A stretch of DNA of 14,846 bases from Conexibacter sp. (lineage in GTDB: Bacteria; Actinomycetota; Thermoleophilia; Solirubrobacterales; Solirubrobacteraceae): the NCBI GenBank assembly GCA_025964295.1, contig JAOPZD010000045.1, positions 1-14,846 of the forward strand, in the 5' to 3' direction. The notes under the pieces were generated by a model. The model made no database searches, was not told the DNA's origin, and saw only the letters and a program-made list of their open reading frames with translations. Within the stretch, counting starts at the first letter, position 1, and each line of letters starts with the position of its first letter. Shown piece after piece: positions 1 through 7,620 of this stretch. The position numbers and the translations under genes were made by a program.

Positions 1-26
1 ATGCCGTAGCCTCGACGGAGAGCGAC

Positions 27-224
27 ATGGCCAGCGAACGCATCGATGACCTGCGGGCCGAGGCGCGACACGCCCGGCAGCGCCGTGACCTCTACCAGGC
101 CAAGATGTACGGGCCGCGCCCGACGACACCCGTGCGCATGCGCGAGCTGGAACGGGAGCTTGCTGCCGCGGAGGATCGCCTCGCGTTCGCCCAGCGCCAG
201 GCGGCGCAGAACGGGCCGGGCTAG
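27..224 (+). CDS. Small charged helical protein, hypothetical
   Basis: A 65-residue product that I do not recognise. It is rich in Arg, Ala, Glu and Gln (for example RMRELERELAAAEDRLAFAQ near residues 37-56) and reads as one or two amphipathic helices, possibly a short coiled coil. No signal peptide or membrane segment is seen. The ATG at 27 is preceded by a purine-rich CGGAGAG at 16-22 at good spacing, so I chose it. The frame is open to the left window edge, however, so this could be the C-terminus of a longer gene. Its TAG stop (222-224) overlaps the stop of the convergent gene at 221. Existence is moderately supported by the ribosome binding site and codon pattern; function is unknown. 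Confidence 0.5.
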   Translation: MASERIDDLRAEARHARQRRDLYQAKMYGPRPTTPVRMRELERELAAAEDRLAFAQRQAAQNGPG

Positions 225-433
225 GGGAACTCGCACTCCGGCTTGGGCAGCACGCCGAAGCCGTCGCATACCGGGCAGCGGGCGTCCGGCGCACCCGTCC
301 GGCGGGGCCTGCTCAGGCCGGTGCCACCACAGGCCGAGCAGTCGACGGGCTCGGCCCCAAGCCCCGACACCGAGGCAAGACCGATCCGTCGCTCACCGTT
401 CTGGCTTGGTTCTTCAGAGGCCGCACTGCCCAT
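221..433 (-). CDS. Small CxxCxG zinc-finger-like protein (DnaJ-type cysteine motifs)
   Basis: A 70-residue product with two motifs of the DnaJ central-domain type: CSACGGTG at about residues 32-39 and CPVCDGFG at about 53-60. They are separated by a basic, Gly/Pro-containing linker, and one further Cys is at 67. Paired CxxCxGxG motifs normally bind one zinc ion through four cysteines. There is no J-domain, so this is not a chaperone DnaJ; at most it is a minimal zinc-binding module. The first 25 residues are Ser/Glu-rich and probably disordered. The start is ATG at 433 with a weak upstream ribosome binding site. It is convergent with the 65-aa gene, sharing the CTAG stop region. I regard it as probably real because the two motifs are hard to obtain by chance, but its role is unknown. 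Confidence 0.5.
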   Translation of the reverse strand: MGSAASEEPSQNGERRIGLASVSGLGAEPVDCSACGGTGLSRPRRTGAPDARCPVCDGFGVLPKPECEFP

Positions 434-511
434 ACGTGCGCTCTTGTAGGTCCGCCCGCCAGGCAGTCAACCAGACGCAGGCTCGATCTCCGCATTTCCT
501 GCCGCCCTCAG

Positions 512-558
512 TCGGGGCGGCCGGATTTGAACCGGCGACCCCCTGCTCCCAAAGCAGC
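512..558 (-). pseudogene. tRNA-Pro(UGG) 3' fragment, probable attachment-site scar
   Basis: Read on the minus strand, this 47-nt piece has exact tRNA geometry for positions 27-73. The anticodon loop TTTGGGA (547-553) is closed by CTGC/GCAG. A 5-nt variable region GGGTC follows, then a perfect T arm GCCGG-TTCAAAT-CCGGC (520-536), the acceptor 3' strand CGCCCCG and discriminator A at 512. Loop and anticodon (UGG) identify proline, and a CGGG start is expected for that tRNA. The sequence upstream (559-590) offers no D arm and no CGGGGCG to pair with the acceptor strand, so the gene is truncated. Pair 27-43 is G-G, suggesting homology stops inside the anticodon stem. Tyrosine recombinases often use exactly this segment as the att core. 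No CCA is encoded. Confidence 0.8.
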
Positions 559-685
559 GGTCTTGAGGTCTCCTGGTGTAGGCGCCGGGACTTTCCGCCT
601 CGAATCAGGCCCCTCGACATCGGTCGCCATCTGGATCCCTTCTGATCGGACGGGCAAGGCTCGTGGCGCGACGCTACCGAGTCGC

Positions 686-715
686 TTGACCGAGCGCCCG
701 GTCGGGAGATACGTT
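686..715 (+). promoter_or_regulatory. Predicted promoter of the VOC-thiolase-DUF35 operon
   Basis: A good sigma-70-like match: TTGACC at 686-691, an 18-bp spacer, then TACGTT at 710-715. The start of transcription is expected near 722, about 25 bp before the ATG at 747. The TetR-type operator at 688-704 covers the end of the -35 box and most of the spacer, the usual position for steric repression. The -10 box is also flanked by a perfect inverted repeat, GGGAGA (704-709) and TCTCCC (716-721). Confidence 0.6.
688..704. promoter_or_regulatory. TetR-family operator, copy 1
   Basis: The inverted repeat GACCGAGCGCCCGGTC (688-703) pairs at every position but one (A693 against C698). Its 16-bp core ACCGAGCGCCCGGTCG (689-704) recurs identically at 6939-6954. 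Form and length, ACCG-N6-CGGT, match operators of TetR regulators in actinobacterial acyl-CoA catabolism. It lies across the -35 box and spacer of the promoter for the gene at 747. The probable ligand of this site is the TetR protein encoded at 6956-7612, by proximity of copy 2; direct binding is inferred. Confidence 0.7.
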
Positions 716-746
716 TCTCCCAAACGACGCGGAGGAGTCAGACGAG

Positions 747-1409
747 ATGACGGTGCAAGCCGGTCACCAGGTGGTCCAGTCCGGAGGCGCGGCCGCGGGG
801 AAGCTGCGTGGGATCAACCACCTGGCGCTGTTCACGCACGACATGGAGGCGACGGTCCGGTTCTACCGCGACGTCCTCGGCCTCAAGGTGGTCCGCACCA
901 ACGGCCGCGTGGACACGCTCAAGGAGGTCCGCACCGGCGACGACGACGCCCGCGAGAACTTCACGTTCGAGCGTCAGTACTTCTTCGAGTTGGCCAATGG
1001 AGAGCTCTACTCCCTGTACGAGGTCAACGACCTCGACGACCGGTTCGACGGCTCGATCGTCCCCCATCTCTGGCCGGGAGTCCCTGAGCGTGTGCGCTCG
1101 GTGACGCGGCCCCAGAAGCTCGACCACCTCGCCTTCGACGTTCCGTCGCGTGACGACCTGGTGTGGTTCCAGGCGCGCCTGCAGTCCTACGGCATCGCCG
1201 TGTCCAAGATCATCGAGCGCAAGCTCGACCCCTCGCATGCGAAGTTCGTGAAGTCCATCTACTTCTACGACCCGAGCGGCAACTCGCTCGAGATCTCCAC
1301 GATGGACCTTGGCGATCCCGAATGGGAGGGCTACGACCGCTCCGACTGGTTCCGCGACGACCGGCCCGTGCCGGCACTGTTCGCGCCGGTCGAAGAGCCC
1401 GGGGCCTGA
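747..1409 (+). CDS. VOC-family metalloenzyme (glyoxalase / extradiol dioxygenase fold)
   Basis: A 220-residue protein with two paired beta-alpha-beta-beta-beta modules. The first runs from about residue 19 to 95 (GINHLALF through LYEV) and the second from about 125 to 187 (LDHLAFDV through NSLEIST). The four expected metal positions of the vicinal-oxygen-chelate fold are filled: H25, E92, H127 and E182. It is therefore likely an active mononuclear metal enzyme. Members include glyoxalase I, methylmalonyl-CoA epimerase, fosfomycin-type enzymes and small dioxygenases; I cannot tell the reaction. It resembles the VOC protein at 12691-13347, with the same length and the shared pattern YFYDPxGNxLExST, so they are probably paralogues. 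The start at 747 follows CGGAGGAG (730-737). It is first in an operon with the thiolase-like and DUF35 genes. Confidence 0.85.
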   Translation: MTVQAGHQVVQSGGAAAGKLRGINHLALFTHDMEATVRFYRDVLGLKVVRTNGRVDTLKEVRTGDDDARENFTFERQYFFELANGELYSLYEVNDLDDRFDGSIVPHLWPGVPERVRSVTRPQKLDHLAFDVPSRDDLVWFQARLQSYGIAVSKIIERKLDPSHAKFVKSIYFYDPSGNSLEISTMDLGDPEWEGYDRSDWFRDDRPVPALFAPVEEPGA

Positions 1410-1418
1410 TCCGCGCCG

Positions 1419-2609
1419 ATGCCCCCGCCCATCAACGCCGCGATCGTGGGCGCGGCGATCACGCCGGTCGGCGTGTGGCCCGAGGAGACGACCTTCGGCC
1501 TCGCCGCCGCCGCGCTCACCGAGGCGCTCGACGACGCCGGCCTCGACCGCTCGCAGCTCGACGGCTTCGTCTGGAACCTCGGCCGCCCGAGCGGCGAGGA
1601 CTACGACGCGATGGTCGCCGGCCTCGACCTCCGCACGCGGTTCGTCACGCAGTTCTGGACGCACGGCCGGTTCACCGGGTCGGCCGTCCTCGTCGCGGCG
1701 ATGGCCGTCACGAGCGGCCTCGCCGACTATGTGGTGTGCCTCGGTGGCACCAAGCGCCGCCCGGGCGGCGGACTGAGCGCGGCGGCGTATGGCGCGCCGC
1801 CCCATGGCGACGTCGAGAGCTATGGGATGACGAGCTTCGTCCATGACGCCGCGCTCGCGTTCCAGAGCTACCTGGCGCTCCACGGCGCGGACCGCGACCG
1901 ACTCGCCGACGTCGTGCTCGCCACACGCGATCATGCCGTTCGCAACGACACGGCGTGGCTGCGCGATCCGCTCACGCTCGACGACTACCTCGCCTCGCCC
2001 CAGGTCGTCGAGCCGCTACGACAGCTCGACTGCTTCCCCTACGGGCCCACCGGCTCGCCGCAGAACGACTACGGGGCCTGTGTCATCGTCGCCCGTGGGG
2101 ACCTCGCGCGCGGTCTCGACCGTCCGCCGGTGCACATCGTCGGCGGCCAGGGCGTCCAGAGCGGCCGCGAGGAGGCGTACTTCGCGCGGCCCGGACTCGG
2201 GCTCTTCGGACAGACGACCACCACGTTCGCTCCAACTGCATGGGACCTGGCGGCATACCACCAGGCTGGCATGGAGCCCGCCGACGTCGACGTGTTCTAC
2301 ACCTACGACTGCTTCGCGTCCGTGGTGTGGATGGCACTCGAGCGCTTCGGCCACTGCCGGCCCGGCGAGGCGCCGTCGTGGGCGACGCGGGAGCGCATCG
2401 GGCCTGGCGGGAGCTTCCCGATCAACACCAACGGCGGGCTGCTCTCGCAAGGGCACACCGCCGGGTGGGGGCACATGGTCGAGCTGACGCGCCAGCTGCG
2501 CGGCGAGGCCGGCGAGCGCCAGGTCGCGGGCGCGGCCGTTGCCCAGTGGGGCGCGATCTTCGGCGACGCCCTCTTGTTCACCAACGACGAGGAGCGCGTG
2601 CCCCGATGA
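1419..2609 (+). CDS. Thiolase-fold protein without nucleophilic Cys; candidate Ltp2-type aldolase
   Basis: A 396-residue thiolase-superfamily protein of the SCP2-thiolase/lipid-transfer branch. The N-terminal half starts AAIVGAAITPVG. The C-terminal thiolase signature is present as NTNGGLLSQGHTAGWGH (337-352), with His346 at the conserved catalytic His. The usual CxG nucleophile region reads RFTGSA near residues 84-89, with no cysteine. The late CxGxG motif is also gone (AAVAQWGAIFGD, 372-383). Condensing or thiolytic chemistry through a Cys-acyl intermediate is therefore unlikely. In steroid degradation, Ltp2 uses this fold as a retro-aldolase, acts with a DUF35 partner and relies on tyrosines; here tyrosines sit at VFYTYDCF (292-299). 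The gene starts 9 bp after the VOC gene and its stop overlaps the DUF35 start. Aldolase function is an inference; acyl transfer is the alternative. Confidence 0.8.
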   Translation: MPPPINAAIVGAAITPVGVWPEETTFGLAAAALTEALDDAGLDRSQLDGFVWNLGRPSGEDYDAMVAGLDLRTRFVTQFWTHGRFTGSAVLVAAMAVTSGLADYVVCLGGTKRRPGGGLSAAAYGAPPHGDVESYGMTSFVHDAALAFQSYLALHGADRDRLADVVLATRDHAVRNDTAWLRDPLTLDDYLASPQVVEPLRQLDCFPYGPTGSPQNDYGACVIVARGDLARGLDRPPVHIVGGQGVQSGREEAYFARPGLGLFGQTTTTFAPTAWDLAAYHQAGMEPADVDVFYTYDCFASVVWMALERFGHCRPGEAPSWATRERIGPGGSFPINTNGGLLSQGHTAGWGHMVELTRQLRGEAGERQVAGAAVAQWGAIFGDALLFTNDEERVPR

Positions 2610-2989
2610 GCCCCGAGGAGCAGTTCGCGGCCCACCTTGCGGCGGGCCAGGTGCAGTTCCAGCGCTGCGGCTCGTGCAGCACGCTACGCAGCACGCCGCG
2701 CGCCGTGTGCCACCGCTGCCTGTCCCGTGAGGCATCGTGGGAACCGGCGCCGCAGGAGGGCACCGTCGTGTCGTGCATCGTGGCGCACGAGGCGATCGCC
2801 ACCAGCGTGCCGCCCCCGTACACGGTGGTGCACGTCGACTTCGGCAACGCCGTCCGCTTCACAGCCAACCTCATCGGGGACGGACCTCCGGCCGCCGTCG
2901 GGATGCCCGTACGGTTCGTGATCGCCGAGCGCGCCGGCCGGCCCCTCGCCCAGTTCGAGCGCGCGGCCCCGTACGACGCGGCTAGGTGA
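2606..2989 (+). CDS. Zinc-ribbon / DUF35 OB-fold protein, partner of the thiolase-like protein
   Basis: A 127-residue protein with a short N-terminal helix and a rubredoxin-like zinc ribbon, CGSC at 21-24 and CHRC at 35-38. An OB-fold of the DUF35 type follows (about 47-118, beginning GTVVSCIV). DUF35 proteins bind thiolase-fold enzymes and help place the acyl-CoA; the best-known case is the ChsH2 DUF35 domain with the aldolase Ltp2. The ATG at 2606 overlaps the TGA of the upstream gene (ATGA), so the two are translationally coupled and probably made in equal amounts, supporting a complex. I chose this start over longer upstream frames because the longer ones run inside the thiolase gene. The stop overlaps the convergent SDR stop by 8 bp. 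Confidence 0.88.
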   Translation: MSPEEQFAAHLAAGQVQFQRCGSCSTLRSTPRAVCHRCLSREASWEPAPQEGTVVSCIVAHEAIATSVPPPYTVVHVDFGNAVRFTANLIGDGPPAAVGMPVRFVIAERAGRPLAQFERAAPYDAAR

Positions 2990-3743
2990 TCGTGATGCCG
3001 CCGTCGACCGGCAGCGTCACGCCCGTGACGTAGCCGCCGGCGGGGCTGGCGAGGAAGACCAGGGCAGCGGCGAGCTCCTCCGCGCGGCCCTTCCGGCCGG
3101 CAGGCACCCGGGCCATCATCTGGTCCAAATAGCCCTCGGGATACTCATCGGTCATCTCGGAGGCGAAGAAGCCCGGCGCCAGCGCCGTCACGCGGATGCC
3201 CTTACGACCGGTCCACTGCTGCGCCAGATCGCGGGTGAGCCCGATCACCGCCGCCTTGCTGGAGGCGTACGCGGCCTGTGGCAGCGCGGCAGTCGTGATC
3301 CCCAGGATGCTGGCGACGTTGACGATGGCGCTGCCTGGCCGCATGACCCGCCCGCACGCCTGCGCCATCCAGTAGCTGCCGTTCAAGTTGATGTCGATCA
3401 CGCGCCGGAACTCGGCGGGCGTCTCGCGCGTGGCTGGCACCGCGGTGCCGATCCCGGCGTTGTTGACGAGCACGTCGACGCGGCCGAAGCGCTCCATCGC
3501 GGCATCGACCAGCGCCTGGCAGTCCTCGGGCCGGCTCACGTCGGTGGCGACGCTGTGCGCCTCCCGGCCCGCGGCGACCACGAGCGCGGCCGTGTCCGAG
3601 AGGCGATCGGCCCGTCGGGCCCCGAGGACGACGTCCGCCCCGGCCTGTGCCAGCGCCTCGGCGAAGCCGACGCCGAGGCCCGAGGACGCGCCCGTGACGA
3701 TCGCGACGCGTCCGTCGAGGCGGAAGAGATCGAGGATGCTCAT
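2982..3743 (-). CDS. Short-chain dehydrogenase/reductase (classical SDR)
   Basis: A 253-residue classical SDR, full length for the family. Visible motifs are the nucleotide-binding TGASSGLG (17-24), NNAG (94-97), catalytic Ser145 in VNVASILG, and YASSK with Tyr159 and Lys163. A C-terminal TGVTLPVDGG is typical of FabG-like members. The coenzyme is probably NAD(H) or NADP(H), and the substrate an alcohol or ketone, often a 3-hydroxyacyl-CoA in such clusters. It follows the acyl-CoA ligase gene by 4 bp and is last in the reductase-ferredoxin-ligase operon. A clear ribosome binding site is not seen, so translation may depend on coupling to the ligase. The specific substrate cannot be read from the sequence. 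Confidence 0.93.
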   Translation of the reverse strand: MSILDLFRLDGRVAIVTGASSGLGVGFAEALAQAGADVVLGARRADRLSDTAALVVAAGREAHSVATDVSRPEDCQALVDAAMERFGRVDVLVNNAGIGTAVPATRETPAEFRRVIDINLNGSYWMAQACGRVMRPGSAIVNVASILGITTAALPQAAYASSKAAVIGLTRDLAQQWTGRKGIRVTALAPGFFASEMTDEYPEGYLDQMMARVPAGRKGRAEELAAALVFLASPAGGYVTGVTLPVDGGITIT

Positions 3744-3747
3744 CGTT

Positions 3748-5400
<1,653 letters not shown>

Positions 5401-5414
5401 GGCTGCTCTCCGGC

Positions 5415-5606
5415 CTAGTCGACGATGCGGATGGCGGCCTTGGGGCACGAGCGCGCCGCTGCCACGACCTTGGCCCGCAGCTCCTCGGGCGGGTTGGCGT
5501 CCAGCACGTGGAGCTCGTCGTCGTCGTCGAGCTCGAAGACCTCCGGACAGGCGTCCACGCACGTGCCGTGCGCGTCACACAGCTCCATATCGACCACGAC
5601 CTTCAT
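5415..5606 (-). CDS. Single-cluster ferredoxin with CxxHxxC motif
   Basis: A 63-residue ferredoxin. Ligand positions are C10, H13, C16, C20PE and C54P, so the second cysteine of a CxxCxxC motif is a histidine. Ferredoxins of this type carry one [3Fe-4S] or His-ligated [4Fe-4S] cluster and are the usual redox partners of actinobacterial cytochromes P450. The acidic stretch ELDDDDE (25-31) may dock a partner. The start ATG at 5606 overlaps the stop of the upstream reductase (ATGA) and has a near-perfect AGGAGGT in front. It should receive electrons from that reductase and pass them to an oxygenase; none lies in this window. Confidence 0.92.
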   Translation of the reverse strand: MKVVVDMELCDAHGTCVDACPEVFELDDDDELHVLDANPPEELRAKVVAAARSCPKAAIRIVD

Positions 5607-6895
5607 AGAGCGACCTCCTGGGTTGATGATGAGTTTCTGGCGGCCTGGCGCTCGGCGAACGAGGCCACCGCGTCGGCCAGGCTCGAGCCGGCCGCGAGCA
5701 TGTCGCGCACCAGCCGGATCGGGCGCGAGCGGTTGAAGGCGAGGCCTGCGGTCAGCACGCCGGCGCGCCCGTAGAGCGCGACGAACCGCCGCTCTTCGAG
5801 GCTGCCCTCGACGACAGCCATCTCGTCGCCGTCGGTGGGCCGGCCGACGATCTGGATCTTGCGGTCGTACTGGTCCGACCACACGTACGGCACGGGCGCG
5901 TAGACCTCGGCGGTCTCCGGCGACAGGAGCGTCGACGCCGCGGCCTGGCCCTGGCGGATGGCGTTCTCCCAGTGCTCGATGCGCACCGATCCCAAGGTGG
6001 GATGCGTCCAGCGCGCGACGTCGCCGGCAGCGACGACGCTCGGATGCGACGTCCGGCAATACGCGTCGCAGACGACGCCGTCGGCGAGCTCCAGACCCGA
6101 GCCTTCCAGCCAGCCGGTGCAGGGCCGGACGCCGATCCCGATCACGACCAGGTCCGCCTCGAGCACGGTGCCGTCGCCGAGGCGCACGCCCTGCACGACG
6201 TCCGTCCCCACGAGGCCGGTCACCGTCGTCTCGCAGCGCACGTCGACGCCGTGCTCGCGGTGCATCGTCGCGCACAGCTCGCCGATCGTCAGCCCGAGCA
6301 CCCGCGACATGGGCTGGGGAAGGCCCTCGACGAGCGTCACCGCCGCGCCGAGCGCCACGGCCGTCGAGGCCACCTCGGCCCCGATGAAGCCGCCGCCGAC
6401 GATGACGACGCGCCGCGCCGTCCGAAGGCGGTCCTTGATCGCGAGGCAGTCTTCCAGCGTTCGCAGGGGATGGACGCCGTCGAGCCGCGGCCCGCCGAGC
6501 ATCACGGGCGCTGCGCCGGTGGCGATCACGAGCCCGTCGAACGTGACCTCGCCGTTGCCGGCGAGCCGGATCCGGCGGCGCTCGAGATCCAGGCCGACCG
6601 CGCCGCGGCCGAGCGCCAGCTCGACCTCGAGCTCGTCGTACACGCTCTCCGGCCGCAGGAGCGTCGCCTGAGGCTCGCGACGCCCGGCCAGGACGTCCTT
6701 GGAGAGCGGCGGCCGGTCGTAGGGAAGCCGGTCCTCGTCGCCGACCAGCATCAGCTCGCCGTCGAAGCCGCGCTGGCGCAGCTCCTCGATCGCGCCGATC
6801 CCGGCGAGCGACGCGCCGACGACCACGACGCGCTTCAGCGCGCCGCCTTCGCGCCCGGGAAGGGGCATCAAGCGTGGTGCCTGACCGGTTGCCAC
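5603..6895 (-). CDS. FAD-dependent NAD(P)H:ferredoxin reductase
   Basis: A 430-residue flavoprotein of the oxygenase-coupled ferredoxin reductase family. The FAD site is VVVVGASLAG (23-32), the NAD(P) site VVIVGGGFIGAE (163-174), and the second FAD motif VVAAGDVA (287-294). A C-terminal dimer/interface domain begins near 336. It moves electrons from NAD(P)H to the ferredoxin encoded next, whose start overlaps this stop. I chose GTG at 6895, which follows GAGAGGAGAG at 6901-6910; the TTG at 6919 would put the ribosome binding site inside the gene, and ATG at 6868 would shorten the N-terminus. The gene lies 60 bp downstream of tetR, and the gap holds a promoter and operator, so its expression is probably induced separately from the upstream block. 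Confidence 0.92.
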   Translation of the reverse strand: MATGQAPRLMPLPGREGGALKRVVVVGASLAGIGAIEELRQRGFDGELMLVGDEDRLPYDRPPLSKDVLAGRREPQATLLRPESVYDELEVELALGRGAVGLDLERRRIRLAGNGEVTFDGLVIATGAAPVMLGGPRLDGVHPLRTLEDCLAIKDRLRTARRVVIVGGGFIGAEVASTAVALGAAVTLVEGLPQPMSRVLGLTIGELCATMHREHGVDVRCETTVTGLVGTDVVQGVRLGDGTVLEADLVVIGIGVRPCTGWLEGSGLELADGVVCDAYCRTSHPSVVAAGDVARWTHPTLGSVRIEHWENAIRQGQAAASTLLSPETAEVYAPVPYVWSDQYDRKIQIVGRPTDGDEMAVVEGSLEERRFVALYGRAGVLTAGLAFNRSRPIRLVRDMLAAGSSLADAVASFAERQAARNSSSTQEVAL

Positions 6896-6929
6896 AGGAT
6901 CTCTCCTCTCGTCTCCCAAAGCCCGCCGA

Positions 6930-6958
6930 ACGCTACCAACCGAGCGCCCGGTCGTCTA
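6930..6958 (-). promoter_or_regulatory. Predicted internal promoter of the reductase-ferredoxin-ligase-SDR operon
   Basis: On the minus strand TAGACG (6958-6953) is followed by a 17-bp spacer and TAGCGT (6935-6930). The spacer consists almost wholly of the operator repeat. The first three bases of the -35-like box are the tetR stop codon. The -35 match is weak and the -10 fair. The assignment rests mainly on the identical operator and on the same placement in the promoter at 686-715. Confidence 0.5.
6939..6954. promoter_or_regulatory. TetR-family operator, copy 2
   Basis: ACCGAGCGCCCGGTCG is identical over 16 bp to copy 1 at 689-704. The 7-mer CGCTACC also precedes both copies, at 672-678 and 6931-6937. 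It sits between the tetR stop and the reductase start, inside the predicted promoter spacer. A 16-bp non-coding identity 6.2 kb apart, in front of two operons and beside a TetR gene, is strong support for a shared operator. Confidence 0.75.
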
Positions 6959-7612
6959 GGTCGTGGCCGATCCGCCCGGCGACGCGGCGCGGGCCGACAC
7001 CCCGGCGCCCTGCAGGAAGACGGTGCGGAACAGCTCGTCGATGCGCTCGACGCTGTCGACGCCCTCCGGGCGGTACCAGAAGATGGTCCAGTTGAGGAGA
7101 TTGAGCAGTGAGAGGGTCAACTCGTGCGCCGTGAAGCCGTTGGTGAGGGCACCGGACTCCTGCGCCTGCGCGAGCGTCTCGCGCACCGTGGTCTCGTAGC
7201 CGTCACGCATCGCCACGACCTCGTCGCGCTGCGCGCCCCCGAGCGCCCGCAGCTCGACGAGCATCGTCGCGTGCAGGTCGCGGTCCTCGAGCATCGCCGC
7301 GATGTGCCCGGTCATCATGGCATTCACGCGCTCCAGCGGATCCTCGACGTCCGCGAGGGCCTGCTCCACCGAGAACTTGATCCGGTTCAGGGACTCCACG
7401 CAGATGCGATAGAGCAGGTCGTCCTTGGAGCTGACGTGGTAGTAGAGCGAGGACTTCTCGATGCCCAGCGCCGCCGACAGCTCGCGGGTCGTGGTGGCGT
7501 GGAAGCCGTTGGCACGGAACTCCCGGGCCGCCAGGGCCAGCAGCCGGTCGGCGGTCGGCACTCGGGGGCGCTTGCGGCGGCCGCGGGCGCGACCGTTGGA
7601 TGTGCTGGTCAT
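6956..7612 (-). CDS. TetR-family transcriptional regulator
   Basis: A 218-residue repressor-type protein. A basic N-terminal tail (residues 1-18, RARGRRKRPR) precedes the helix-turn-helix domain (about 20-66), with recognition region TTRELSAALGIEKSSLYYHV (41-60) and KDDLLY following. The ligand domain, about 75-200, has a hydrophobic segment LTLSLLNLLNWTIFWY (165-180) suited to an acyl or ring ligand. ATG at 7612 has AGGAG five bases upstream; longer frames run into the kinase gene. The start is 8 bp after the APH gene, so it is co-transcribed with the upstream catabolic genes. The identical inverted repeats at 689 and 6939 are its likely operators. An acyl-CoA intermediate is the likely inducer, by analogy with regulators such as KstR and PaaR. 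Confidence 0.92.
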   Translation of the reverse strand: MTSTSNGRARGRRKRPRVPTADRLLALAAREFRANGFHATTTRELSAALGIEKSSLYYHVSSKDDLLYRICVESLNRIKFSVEQALADVEDPLERVNAMMTGHIAAMLEDRDLHATMLVELRALGGAQRDEVVAMRDGYETTVRETLAQAQESGALTNGFTAHELTLSLLNLLNWTIFWYRPEGVDSVERIDELFRTVFLQGAGVSARAASPGGSATT

Positions 7613-7620
7613 CGGGCTCC

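Larger units (their letters stand above)
434..746. other. Intergenic region with tRNA scar, inverted repeat and TetR-controlled promoter
   Basis: This 313-bp stretch has no convincing gene. It contains a perfect 7-bp inverted repeat, GCCGCCC at 501-507 and GGGCGGC at 515-521, which overlaps the acceptor end of the tRNA remnant. Next come the tRNA-Pro 3' fragment (512-558) and about 125 bp (559-685) without recognised features. The sequence then gives a promoter/operator (686-715) and a ribosome binding site (730-737) for the gene at 747. Open frames through it on either strand are translations of tRNA sequence and are not credible proteins. I see no integrase fragment. Confidence 0.6.

Noticed and set aside
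501..521. Rho-independent terminator from the GCCGCCC/GGGCGGC hairpin
   Set aside because: The stem is perfect, but no T-run follows on either strand, and one arm is simply the tRNA acceptor/T-arm region. It may be a remnant of the tRNA's own processing or termination region.
512..590. A complete tRNA-Pro gene
   Set aside because: Bases 559-590 give no D arm and no strand to pair with CGCCCCG of the acceptor, so only the 3' portion exists.
738..1934. 398-codon open frame on the minus strand opposite the first VOC and thiolase-like genes
   Set aside because: Its product is rich in Arg, Val, Glu and His with no domain, and it lies antisense to two well-supported genes; long antisense frames are common at this GC content.
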